DNA of 64,000 nucleotides from Gordionus sp. m RMFG-2023. Taxonomy: Eukaryota; Nematomorpha; Gordioida; Chordodea; Parachordodidae. Made by a program: the position numbers and the translations under genes. The stretch covers positions 21,119,366 through 21,183,365 of the forward strand of contig NC_088777.1 in the NCBI RefSeq assembly GCF_954871325.1, in the 5' to 3' direction. The notes beneath the pieces are model-generated. The model made no database searches. It had not been told where the DNA came from and saw only the letters and a list, made by a program, of their open reading frames with translations. Shown piece by piece: positions 1 through 13,200 of the stretch. Positions within the stretch are counted from its first letter, which is position 1. Every line of letters starts with the position of its first letter.

Positions 1-64
1 ATATGAGATTTAAATTTATATCATAATTATGAAAATATAACTAGATTAAGAGATTTTAAATACT

Positions 65-520
65 TTACATCCTATTAAATAAGCAGAAAAGAACAAATAA
101 TCCCTATAAAGAGCGTAAAATCATAAGATAAAAAATATTTTGAATAATAGAAAAGAAAAAGAGACCTTACTATTTGATGCAATTGATTTTTGAATTGCGA
201 TTCAAATCTAATATTAAGACGCAGCTTAAGGTGTACTGTTATCGTTTTTTTTTCACTTATAACTGGTTTCTGTTTATTAACTGGTATTACACATTGGCAC
301 ACCCAGATATTCAGTGTTTCATAATTTTAATTCGGGCATTACGCCAATCTATTTTTATTTTGCCAATAATGCATTTTTCTAAACCTATATATACCAAACA
401 GATTGAAGCATTTAAATATACCAAATATGCACTAATTATTAATAAAGTTTCAGAGTTTATGCTTAAATAAATTTGGCTGACTTCATGCTTAAGGTATGAT
501 ATATAGTTTTGGTTAAACAA
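65..520. repeat. Dispersed repeat, copy 1 of an unclassified family
   Basis: This stretch resembles 10130-10700 at several points: a shared segment near 90-120 (gaaaagaacaaataat), the phrase 'aactggtttct' near 260, and 'ggctgacttca' near 475 followed by 'gcttaag'. The spacing differs between the copies and no open frame of either copy looks coding. It is probably a non-autonomous element or a repeat tail. No terminal repeats or target duplications were found. Confidence 0.45.
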
Positions 521-824
521 ATTTTTTGGTCGATTTGTCATAAATTCCTCATTTTAGTAGATAAGTCATTTTTTATTTCATGCTGCAAATCTCTATCAGC
601 TATAAGATTCATTGTCATGTGCTAACCCAATGTGATTCGGTAATATAATAAATCTAGATAGTTTATAAATATCCACGATACAGCCCAACTATGCTTGTTC
701 TATTTTATCATAACTAAATTATCTAATCATAAAAAGATTTAATAATGAACTTTAAAAATTAGGTTCTAATAATTAATATGCAGAATACAAATAAATTAAC
801 GTACTTATACAATAAAAAGACAAA

Positions 825-830
825 TTTATT
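825..830 (-). other. Candidate polyadenylation signal of UBE2L3
   Basis: On the minus strand this reads AATAAA, about 307 bases past the UBE2L3 stop. It is the first canonical hexamer I see downstream. In such AT-rich DNA the motif occurs often by chance, so the assignment is only positional. Confidence 0.25.
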
Positions 831-1136
831 TGAACAATTATTCAATAAAAATTAATATGAAAATTAATTGCCACTAAAGTAAAAGTGTTACCAAAACAAA
901 GCAAATTAATATTTTATAGTTTATAAACATACGAAAAGAAATTTCAATGAAAATTATAATTAAATAAACAACAAATTCAAATAAAACGAGAGCAATTTTA
1001 TATATAATTTAAAATTTGAACGCGCAACTTTTTTATGTTTTGTTCCCATGTCCTAAGGTTGAAGTATAAGGTATATATAATGCTAAATTAAACATTATAT
1101 CAACTGCTCATGAGAATATATGATATCGCCATTTTC

Positions 1137-1280
1137 TTAAAGATGATCGGAAGAGGGTGGCTTCTTTTCGCTATATTTTTTTGTGAAATCTTCGGCATTT
1201 TTGAAAAATTTTTTACGATCCTTGGTATATTCCTCGGCTAGATCTGTTCTTAGAGGATGTTCGGGTTCCGGTTCTTCGAT
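1137..1280 (-). CDS. UBE2L3: UBE2L3 exon 2 (C-terminal 47 residues)
   Basis: This is the terminal coding exon, 144 bases including TAA. It begins after a T-rich acceptor ending in AG at 1281-1282 and reads [18 protein letters not shown], then [18 protein letters not shown], then [11 protein letters not shown]. This aligns without gaps to the human NDPQPEHPLRADLAEEYSKD region and the following KKFCKNAEEFTKKYGEK. The human Cys in KKFCKN is Phe here. Being only 48 codons and 12.8 kb from exon 1, it is easily missed by gene finders. Confidence 0.93.
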   Translation of the reverse strand: MEEPEPEHPLRTDLAEEYTKDRKKFFKNAEDFTKKYSEKKPPSSDHL

Positions 1281-4200
1281 CTAAAAAATTACAAGGATTT
1301 TATTCTTAAATGAAAGGTCTTTATTGGGTCATTTCCATGTCAAATTAGCAAAAAAATTGATATCTTCGGCCGACTTCTTTCAATTTCAATAAAAATTTGC
1401 AGGCAGGTTATATATGTTCTAATTATATGAAAAATGAATTTTAGCTCATCAATTATTTTATCCGAGATAATGGGTATTAAAGGTACAAAACCCGTCCTTT
1501 TTTTACCTTTTATTATGTTAAATATTAGTTTTAAATTAACTACTAAATTAGTTCGAATATTGAATCTAATATTAATAACTAAATCAATCATTGAAATTAT
1601 CAGGGAAGCATCAAACTTAAATTTTTTTAAAATATTGGTCATCTTATGGCCATTTGAAACTTAATATTTCGAATAAATTATAAGCAATTTTTCAAATGTT
1701 TATTTTCTTTTATTTTTTTCTAATCATTTCTTCAATAATTGGAACGGGTGGAAAATTATTTAGAAAAATATCGCAATTTTTTTCAAGCATGATATTACTT
1801 ATAAATCAATTTTAATTCCTTTAAATAATTTTAAACGAGAAAAAAGTCCTATGCATTGAATATATAGCGCCATTCAAATGTTTTTTTTATACACTATTTG
1901 CGATATTTTTTTAAATAATTTCCCAGAAGAAATTCTAAAAATTAGAAAATTTAAGCTCATAATAATTTCAAATTTTATGTCCAAATTATCAATTATTAAC
2001 TTAGTATTAATATTAGATCGTATATTCTAACTATTTTTAATTTAAAACTATTTATTTAACATGAGTAAAAGTAGTGTTGTTAAACGGCTCGTTTTGAGCC
2101 GTTTTTAAAAACGGCTAACTCAATATTTTAGCCAGAAATAATATTGCCTAAGCCTAAATATTTCGATAATATATGTCTATTGTTCCTTCTATGAGCAAAA
2201 TCTTCAGGCTTGCGTAATATTTTTTCTGGATGAAATATTGAGTTAGCCGTTTTTAAAAATCGGCTCAAAACGAGCCGTTTAACAATACTAAGTAAAAGGC
2301 TAAAAATACCGATTTTTGTACCTTTAATCTCCATTATCGCAGGTAATAATTTTTATCAAAATTGAAAGGGATAGGCCGAAAGGTGTCTAATTTAACATGG
2401 AATGATATTAATATAATATCAATTTAAAATATCACAAGACTAAAACTAATAGGGTAATAAGACAGAATTTTCCAATTTATGCCTCACCTTCCTCTATTAT
2501 TTTCAATTAATTCTTAACTTATTTATAAAATGGATCTATTATTTATTTATATTGGCTTAAAAGTTTTTATACAAATAATTTTGACTTAATATTAATATAA
2601 AAATTTTCAAAAGAATTGAAAGTTCATGGTTAATGAATGGGCTGACATATGAATTAAATATCACAATATAAAAATCAGACCCTCATGCCGGGTCATTTTA
2701 ATTTTTTCAAATATACCAGGGCTGGGCCAAAATTCTTTTTTTCTAAAAAATACCGGGGCAAGGCCTTATATTTTAAAACCTAATATTTTAAATCGACATT
2801 ATTAGTGATAAAAATTAAAAATAAATGTAATATATTTTAAAAAAATCCGGGCCGGGGTATGCAAATGGCACCTCTACAGGTCTCAAAAATATTTGTTAAT
2901 TAAACCATAAATTCAAGAAAAAGATAATATCTTAAAGCGCAACTCTTGCAATAAAAAAATAAGTAAGAGTCGAATATTGAACTTAAAATTAATAAATACT
3001 GCAATATTATAATAATTGTTCAAATTCTGTTATAACATCTCTATATGCGTAGTAGGCTCAAAAACGAATTCAAATCGAATAGTGCATTATTCATATTCGA
3101 AAACGAATCGAATAATTTACTATTTGAATTCGTACGAATAATAAAATCTACTATTTGTATTTGATTCGAATTAATTTTTTTAATAAAATAAATCATACTC
3201 AAATATATTGACAAATTTTTTTATTACAAATTTGATTTTAAACAGAAAAAATTATAATAATATGTAATCAATAATCTGATAATAAATAATATATAATCAA
3301 GTTATAAACAAAATTAAAATATATATTATTAATTTAATTTATAATTTAAGACAAGGCAAAGAGTGTTTCTTATATTTTCTTCCTTATATGCATGCGGTTT
3401 TTTGACAATAAATTAGTTCCAACTGAGAAAAGCCTTTCACAAGCAGTTGATGTTCCTTGTATAGATAGATAATCCCTTGCCATTTTCGAGAGTATGGGGA
3501 TCCGATATGCATTTGCCTTCCACCACATTAACGAGTCAGTATCAATCTTTGCTCTTGGTTCACTCAGATAAAAATCTATTTCACACAGTTGAATATTATT
3601 TTGTTTAAAAACAATGTCTAGCCTATTTATTTTATCCTTATTTGTTTGACAGTTATAATTATGAGCTTATAAAATAAAATCATATTTAAATGGGGGTAAA
3701 TTAAATACCTGTATATCTATTGTAAATCTCTTTAAATTTGTCCATTAACTTGGATATATCAATATCATACAGATATTGATTTAAAATATTCTACTTTAAG
3801 CCTGGGATCTAATATTGTGGTTATTATTGCATCATCGGCAGTTAAATTATAATATCCCAACAATTTATCACATGCTACTTTGAAACTATTGTTAAAGGAT
3901 TTATGGAAACCAGGTTTTTCATTTTTTAGATATTCAAGAATTAAAATATAATAAGGTGTAACCAAATTATAAGTAGAATAATTCTCCCCACATACCATAT
4001 TTGTAGTTACATATAAAGGCAATAGTATAGCTTTAATTTTTATAAGATCCTCTTATTCTTCCTATATGTTATCAAAGTATTATATTATTACCTAATTATA
4101 AATTTTAGTTTACCTCTGATATTTGTTTTTCTTGAAGAATTTTAATGTTAGTTATTACTTCATTAACTAATTTTGTTATAGCAGGCTTTAACAATAAGCC

Positions 4201-7200
4201 CCTTTCAATCATTTGACAGGTGCTATTCCACCTTATTTCACAATTCAAATTTGGTTTATAAAAATTTAGGGGAGGGTATAGGGAACTACATATATTTTTT
4301 AATAAATTTAATTTTTTAGGGGAATTACGAATCATTCTAATAATGTTTCTTAGTTTTAGAATTGAAGGGTCTAAAATTTCTTTGGATATTAAATTAATTA
4401 CATGGGCAAAGCATCGGATGTGCCCTATTTTTATTAAGGGATATTTTAAAGAAAATGTATCAATAAATGTTTTATTATTAGTTGCATTATCTAAAGTTAT
4501 ATAAAAAAATTTATTCTCTAAATTATAATTTTTAATTATTTTAACAAAGGCTTTAAATATACTTTCACCTGAATGTGTTTCATTTATTGGAATGATATCC
4601 AAAATTATGTTATTTATTTTAAAATTATCATCAATAAAATGGGCTGTTAGCCCTAAAAAAGGAACCTGTGTTGGGTTAGTCCAAATGTCAGATGAAAAAT
4701 TAATCTGACTTTTATTTTTAGATATTATTTCCTTTACCAATTGTTCTTTTTCTGCAAATGTATTATACATGTGCAATTTAAGAGTATTGGAGCATATTGA
4801 TTTTACAGAACAATCAAGATCACTTAAAAATTTTTAAAATCATTAGAATTAATAATTTTAAAAGGAATATTATGATTTATAAATAATTTTAATAAATTAT
4901 CCTTAAAATTAATTTTTTTTGAAGAATTTGGTGTAAACTTTTAAAAAATATCAATTTTATTATTTTTTTTACTAAGGTTTAAATGAAACCTATTATAATG
5001 ATTAATAAGAGGAGATGTTGTTTTGCCTTTACATTTTATAATACTCTTGCAATGATTCCAAGCAGCCTTTTCACTATCTTTAAGGATTTGCTATTGATCC
5101 CATATGATTGCTCTCTTTTGTGAGGAAAATTTCTCATCTTCAACATCAAGCATAATTTCATCAGAAGCATTCTCCTCTAACATAATTAGGCTAGCTAACA
5201 ATAATTATTGTAGAAATGTAATATATTTTTAAGTACCTCTGGTTTGTGTAATTTTTAATATAATTTATTATGAGATTCTAAAAATAAACTTTTCGTGAGA
5301 TTCAAAAAATGTGGCAAATAAAAATTTAAATTTTCACTTCAGAAATTTTTAAATTTGTGCTAGAATTTTTATAAACACAAACACATCACCTGTCCGATTG
5401 GCAGGTCAACAAATAGAAATGACAAATGTTAGATTTATTAAACAATTTATTAAATATTACGAATTTCGTTTTATTCGAATCGAATAAATGATTATTAGAA
5501 TTCAGATAAAACAAATAATTTATTATACGTATACGTAATTATTCGATTAAATTGGAATTATTTTTGAATAGGCTTAATGCGTAGGTATTGAATTGACTAA
5601 AATCTATTTAGTTATTTGGAAAACAAGGGGTTTCTTGGCAGAATTTCAAGCTTTAGAAAATCTTAAGATAATTTAACAGAACGTTTTTATCGTGCAAAGT
5701 CGAAGTCACCTTTTTAATCATAAGCTTACTTGAAAGTAGGCCTATTCAAAAATAATTCGAATATTCGATTCGATTCGAATAATTATGAATACGAATAATA
5801 AATTATTTGTTTTATCTAAATACGAATAATCATTTATTCGATTCGAATAAAACGAATTATTCATAATATTAAATAAATTGTTTAATAAATCTAACATTTG
5901 TCATTTCTATTTGTTGACCAGCCAATCTGACAGGTGATGTGTTTGTGTTTATAAAAATTCTAGCACAAATTTAAAAAATTTTTATTTACCAAATTTTTTA
6001 AATCTCTCGAAAAGTTTATTTTTTGAATCTCATAATAAATTATATTAAAAATTACACACACCAGAGGTATATAAAAATATATTACATCTCTACAATAATT
6101 ATTGTTAGCTAGCATAATTATGTTAGAGGAGAATGCTTATGAAATTATGCTTGATGTTGAAGATAAGAAAATTTCCTAACAAAAGAGAGCAATCATATGG
6201 GATCAATATCAAATCCTTATAGACGGTGAAAAGGCTGCTTGCAATCATTTGCAAGAGTATTATAAAATGTAAAGGCAAAACAACATCTCCTCTTTTTAAT
6301 CATTATAATAGGTTTCATTCACACCTTAGTAAAAAAAATAATAAAATTGACATTTTTTTAAAGTTAAAATTATTAATTAAAATGATTTTAAAAATTTTAT
6401 AAGTGATCTTGATTGTTCTGTAAAATCAATATGCTCCAATACTCTTAAATTGGATATGTATAATATATTTGCAGAAAAAGAACAGTTGGTAAAGGAAATT
6501 ATCTAAAAATAAAAGTCAGATTAATTTTTCATCGGGCATTTGGCCTAGCCCAACACAGGTTCCTTTTTTAGGGCTAACAGCCCATTTTATTGATGATAAT
6601 TTTAAAATAAATAACATAATTTTGGATGTCAGTCTAATAAATGAAACACATTCAGGTGAAAATATATTTAAAGTCTTTGTCAAAATAATTAAAAATTATA
6701 ATATAGAGAATAAAATTTTTTATATAACTTTAAATAACGCAACTAATAATAAAACATTTATTGATACATTTTCTTTAAAATATCCATTAATAAAAATAGG
6801 GCACATCCGATGCTTTACCCGTGTAATTAATTTATTATCCAAAGAAATTTTAAAAATTTTAGATCCTTCAATTCTAAAACTAAGAAACATTATTAGAATG
6901 ATTCGTAATTCCCCTAAAAAATTAAATTTATTAAAAAATATATGTAGTTCCCTATACCCTCCCCTAAATTTTTATAAACCAAAATTGAATTGTGAAATAA
7001 GGTGGAATAGCACCTACCAAATGATTGAAAGGGCTTATTGTTAAAGCCTGCTATAACCAAATTAGTTAATGAAGTAATAACTAATATTAAAATTCTTCGA
7101 GATTATCCTACTTATAATTTGGTTATACCTTATTATATTTTAATTCTTGAACGTCTAAAAAATGAAAAACCTGGTTTCCATAAATCCTTTAACAAAAGTT

Positions 7201-10200
7201 TCAAAGTAGCATGTGATAAATTGTTGGGCTATTATAATTTAACTGCCAATGATGCAATAATAACCACAATATTAGATCCCAGGCTTAAAGTAGAATATTT
7301 TAAATCAATATCTGTATGATATTGATATATCCAAGTTAAAGGACAAATTTAAAGAGATTTACAATAGATATACAGGTATTTAATTTACCCCCATTTAAAT
7401 ATGATTTTATTTTATAAGCTCATAATTATAACTGTCAAACAAATAAGGATAAAATTCAACAAAACAGGCTAGACATTGTTTTTAAACAAAATAATATTCA
7501 ACTGTATGAAATAGATTTTTATCTGAGTGAACCAAGAGCAAAGAGTGATACTGACCCGTTAATGTGGTGGAAGGCAAATGCATATCAGATCCCCATACTC
7601 TCGAAAATAGCAAGGGATTATCTATCTATACAAGGAACACAACTGCTTGTGAAAGGCTTTTCTCAGTTGGAACTAATTTTTTGTCAAAAAACCGCATGTC
7701 ATATAAGGAAGAAAATATAAGAAAAACTCTTTGCCTTCAAGATTAGCTTAAATTATAAATTAAATTAATAATATACATTTTAATTTTGTTTATAACTTGA
7801 TTATATATTATTTATTATCAGATTATTGATTACATATTATTATAATTTTTCTGTTTAAAATCAAATTTGTGATAAAAAAATTTATCAATATATTTGAGCA
7901 TGATTTATTTTATTAAAAAAATTAATTCGAAATATTCGAATCGAATACAAATCGTAGATTTTATTATTCGTACGAATTCAAATAGTAAATTATTCGATTC
8001 GAATTCGTTTTTGAATAGGTCTACTTGGGAAAGAGCTAATTATAAAGGAATAATCAAGTATTATTTTGCTAGTTTGTGTAAATTTAAAAAAGTAGGAATA
8101 ATTAAATTAATCAATTAAACAGATAACTGATAAAAAAAATATATTATATAAATTTCTAAAAATAAATGCTAAAATAAAATTTTTAAATTTAAGTTAAAAA
8201 TATTGTCACTTATATGGACCATCTTTGAGTGGCGTAATGACTAATGACAATGCCAAGAGCCCGATTGCAAAAATGTTCATAGATAAAGGAGATAAAACAA
8301 AAAAGTTGGAATCTTCGCTTTTTAAATATATAAAGAAAGTTGTGGGTTCGATTTAAATTTACGAATTAGAGCAGGGGTAAACCATAACAAATTTTTTTTA
8401 AGTTTCATATTATTCACCCAATAACCAATATTATTAAATATTAATCTTCTCATAAGCCTTACAAACAGGATGTCGAATCAAACAGAAGCGCGAAATCGTC
8501 ATATTTCCCTAACTGTACCCATTACAATAAAAGAGAACCGAACTATCATAAATACTTTCAAACCGGTTTTTTAAAACATATTCTTAAATTAGCATAATTT
8601 AGCATATGTAAACACTACAGATATCTGGTTATGTTGTTACTTTTGATATTTCTTATTCCTGTTTTTTATATGGAAAATAAGTTCAGCTGATTTTCTATAA
8701 TCTCTGTTTAATTTTGGTTTTTATTTTTAAAATCCTTTATTTTTATTAAATTTTTACGATTTTATTATATTATTACGAGTCAATTTTAAATAAAACTTAA
8801 AACCGGAATGAGCCTATATGAATTCCTATAGATAAAGTTGTCGATTCAATATATATAAGTGAAAATCATTTAATATTGCTTGAGCTAAGTAAGTGATGCC
8901 CCAATATTTTAATGATCGATCGTTATTAATTTACCAATCTGATAAAACGGTTGATAAAAAAATAGCGAATGTTATTTTAAAGAGTAAAGCAAAATATATA
9001 TTTAAAAACATAATAAAATCTGACTTGAAAGCTTAGTTCTTTTTGCAAATTGATGTAATATTTTAACTTGAAACACAAGTTTAAATGAAATCTTAAATGT
9101 ATGTATATTCTTTTCAAGAATGAGACCAAAATTTTTTATTTTTCATCAACACTTAAAATGCCATTTCCTTGAAATACTTATCCATTCAGTCTAAAAATTT
9201 CTTTATTTTTTCCGAATCGAATAAATTTCTAAGATAAAATTTAAGATTGCGATATCGTTTCAAAAAAATACAGATTGGATCATTGGGACAAAAAAAATCC
9301 CGGATCTGACTGGACTTGAAAAATTAAGTCAAAAACAAGGTTTCACTTATTAAACGAATAATAATTTTAAAATTTGATGAATAGTAGATTTAATTATCCG
9401 TATTGGTTTTTTCGAATTTTAAAAATTATAGATATGCTAATTATAATTATGCAATCAGTAGAAGAGGAATAATAACAGATTTTATATCTCATGAGACATT
9501 CACATTGGCATATACTAAGGAAGGGGGGGGGGGGGGGGGGGGTTGAAACTTCACCATGAAAAATATGATTAGATAAAATTTTATATTTTCATAACACTTT
9601 TATTTGATATCTAGATGAAAATTTACCTTCATTTCTTTCAAAATGATAACCCCTCCCCCTAATTTTCGAAATCTATAAATCTTATTCTGCTATTTAAAAA
9701 AATGAGAGAAAAATCATAAAAATTTACCTATAAACAATACTAGAGACATTTTCAAGTTTTTAATTAAATAAATTTTCATTAAACAATTTGTTATAAATTA
9801 TATAAAAAAATGGGAGGCTTCCCAAAAACGTTATAATTCGTATGGGGTCTATGTTTACTAGTTTTGTTAAAAGCCTCAATTTGAGCCGATTTTTAAAAAT
9901 GGCTAGACTCAATATTTCAGAAAATATTAACAAGCCTAAAGTTTTTCCACAAAGATGACCCAAAAGTTTGGACATCCATCGAAATCTCGCATTAGGCAAT
10001 ATCTGGCTAAAATATTGAGTTAGCCGTTTATCGACTCAAATCGTGCCGTTTAATAACCTATTTTTGACCTTTACTATTTCCACGTAAAAGAGCACTTGGC
10101 ATTAATATTAATTTACTAAACAATCTTCTATATTAAATAACCCGAAAAGAACAAATAATTGACGTATAAAGATCGTAAAATCATTAAAAATATTTTAAAA

Positions 10201-13200
10201 TGAGGGGAAAAAACTTAATATATTTAGGTGTAATTGTTATCTGAATCTAAGACTTAGTCGAAGGAGTACCGTTATGGTTTTGTTTCTCCAATAACTGGTT
10301 TCTATTTATTTGCTGGAAAAACTGATTGATGCATTTTAAGTGGTAATCAAGCATTGCATATTGGCAAACCCAAATATCCAGGCTACGGAAGTTTGGCTGA
10401 CTTCACGCTTAAGTCGTGACATCATAAGTTACTTTTTGTGGTTGGGAAAATTGAGTGAATAATTAATAAGTTAAATATTAATGCAAACCAAATATTTAGA
10501 ACTTCTATATTCTCCTTTTAATAATTTCGTACTTCTTAAAACCATCTATCAAACAAATTAAAGTAGTAAAATGCACTAATTTTAATAGTTTGATAAAAGT
10601 TTCAAAATTAGTGATTCCAAAAGCTTAGCCCACTTCACGTTTAAAGGGACACGGTTTCTTTTTTGTAGTTCGCAAAACTGATATGAACTATAATATTTTT
10701 CATTCTGGCATGATACTGATTTTTATTATTTTGATAATACCATTTTTTCCTTTATATACGGTCTACCAAACAGATTATAATAATATATAATTAAGCACTA
10801 AACATTAATATGATTTTCAGAACAAATGCTTAGAGTCGCTTTGTAAAGTTGCCAATTTTGTTGATTTTTACCTTTATACTAGCTACAGCACTCATAAATC
10901 ATTAAACATTGCCATATCCTTTAGAAATTAGCGTTACCAATTATTCAGACAATTTTAACGATATAATATAAAAATATTGGTTGCATGTCAATACCGCGAA
11001 ATAATATTATAGCGAATATAATATAGGGTATTATAGCGAATGTAATACCGCGAAAGTGTTATCGCGAATGTATTCAAATACATTACAGCGAATGAATTAT
11101 CGCAAATGTATTACCAGAAAGCGTCATCGCGAATGCATTGCAGCAAACGCTATGCGGCTGCATTAAAGCGAAAATATTATAACGAATTTATTATAACGAA
11201 TGCATTGGCACAATGATTGCGAATGCATTATCGCGAATGTATTAGCGCGAATATTTCAATTAAATTTGGGACAGGGCAGTAAGGGCTAAAATTTAAAATA
11301 TTGGCTAAGCTCGGGTCTAAAAATAAATAAAAATTTTGGATGGAGCTTTGGCTGAAATAATTAAATTTGCAAGGCGCTAAAAAAAGCCTTATTTAAAACA
11401 TTGAGCCAAACAGATAATTAGTACTCAGAAATCATTTATATTATTGTTTGACAAAACTTGTTTTAATGTGAGGGATTTAATAAATACTTGATAAGCATTT
11501 TTTGATAATAAATTTGTATAAGTTCTCTTATTGCTTAATCAATAAGACAAGGCCAAAGATTATCACAACAATACATGAAAATATTCAATATCATAAGTAG
11601 ATTGTCGAATTTATCAAGAGAAGATCTATAATGATAAAATTATGATATGAAAAAAAAATTGGAATGAAGTTTAATTCCTGAATACTCTAGGAAAAAGTGG
11701 AATATTCATCCAGTTCAATAAGCTTTAAAGAGATCTCAAAATACGGGGTTACATATACCGAAAAATTTTTAAGTAATAAGCTACAACCTTTTGAATCTTA
11801 CAAATGAAAGAAAAATTGGTAAAATATGCCTTAATTTCGCAAGAAATAATAAAATTGACGTTTATTGTTAGGTGTTATACAAGAAAAAAAAGGATAGATT
11901 AATTACATTAATTATATTTATTATTTTAATAATTTTATGGATCTAAAAGCATGCTTTGTGTTTTGCATTATAATTTATAATTGCGAAAAAAAAGGCGAGC
12001 GACCGACTATGGATCAAAATAATAGGAACACGTGTAGCCCATTTTTAAATAAATAAAATAAATGAGGGTCTTAAGTTATTTTTTGTCAAATATTAGTATT
12101 TCAAATTTTCTAAAAAACGACTTAATCTAATTATTAAAAAAAATTGAGGATACTAAATTCCTTTAGATTTTTTAATAAAATACGAAATTCATAAAAAGCA
12201 AGTGACGTGTTTTAGAGTTATAAAAATTTAAAAACGCTATGTTAAATTAATATAGAAACGTCAATTAGGCTTGTTCTCTGGTTTTTTGAAAAAGGTCTGA
12301 ACTTGTTATATGATTTACAATATAATTAGAGAGTCTAAAGAATTTCCTTAGAGAAATAGAGATCCGGTGGAAAAATATTATCGGCTAGGAACTTCCAAAA
12401 GGTAACAAATTTATAGTTTCCGATATATTTAAAAAATAAAAACATATTAATGAACTTCTTATGAGAAAGTTAGTGGGTAAGTAGCAAAAAATTTTAATAT
12501 TTTATATTAATATCAACCATTTGTTAAATATAAATCACGATTGAATACGTAATATTATTCACTGTAATGCATTCGAGATAATACATTCGCTGTAATGCAT
12601 TCGCGATAATAATTTCGCGGTAATGCATTCGCGCTAATACATTTGTCATATGCATTCACGATAAATCATTCATGGTAACACTCATTTGCTATGATGCAAT
12701 CGCGATAATGCACTCGCTGTAATGTACTCGCGATAATGTTTTCGAGGTAATGCATTCGCTATGCTGCATTCGCGATACTGTTTTCGCTATGATGCATTGC
12801 CTATAATATCTTTTCGCGGTAATGCATTTTGCAGAAAACGCGGTATTGATGTGATACGAAAGATATTCTATATTTTAAAAAACAAAATAAAAATAAAAAT
12901 ACCTAATCATAATCAGTCAAAGGATGAGATAAACCCTTTCCCTTAATCCTAGATTCATTACCCAAAATAGCATGTTTCTAAAAGAACAACTAATAAAACT
13001 TTATAGCTTTTTATAAATTTATTTTGAAATTAAAATTCACTTGTCATTATGATTGTATTTTATGTACAATTATGTATTTGCAATAAAATAAAAATAATTG
13101 TATATTAAATAAAATATCTTAAAAATTTTAGTTTTTTTTAAATTGAATTATTTGTATTACGAAGTATGCCTCCAGAAAATCAAATCAAGCTTCTTATTCG

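Larger units (their letters stand above)
10948..12885. mobile_element. Foldback-type element with inverted tandem-repeat arms
   Basis: Two arrays of about 280-310 bp, each a run of roughly 17-20 degenerate 14-bp units (consensus attcgcgataatgc), lie in opposite orientation about 1.3 kb apart. Inverted similarity continues past the arrays: the left reads tgtcaataccgcg and the right cgcggtattgatgtg, with weaker match further out to about 10948 and 12885. Long inverted arms built of short tandem units are the hallmark of foldback elements. The central part (11256-12546) shows no coding sequence; it includes a GC-block repeat near 11270-11420. The target duplication was not found. Confidence 0.7.

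Noticed and set aside
5577-5736. Assembly artefact as sole explanation for the inverted hAT pair
   Set aside because: The two copies differ by substitutions, a 170-bp deletion and different flanks, so they are not a simple duplicated contig end, although long reads should still confirm the junction.
10980-11255. CRISPR-like array
   Set aside because: Units are contiguous, degenerate and only 14 bp, without spacers, and a mirror array exists at 12547; the host is an animal.
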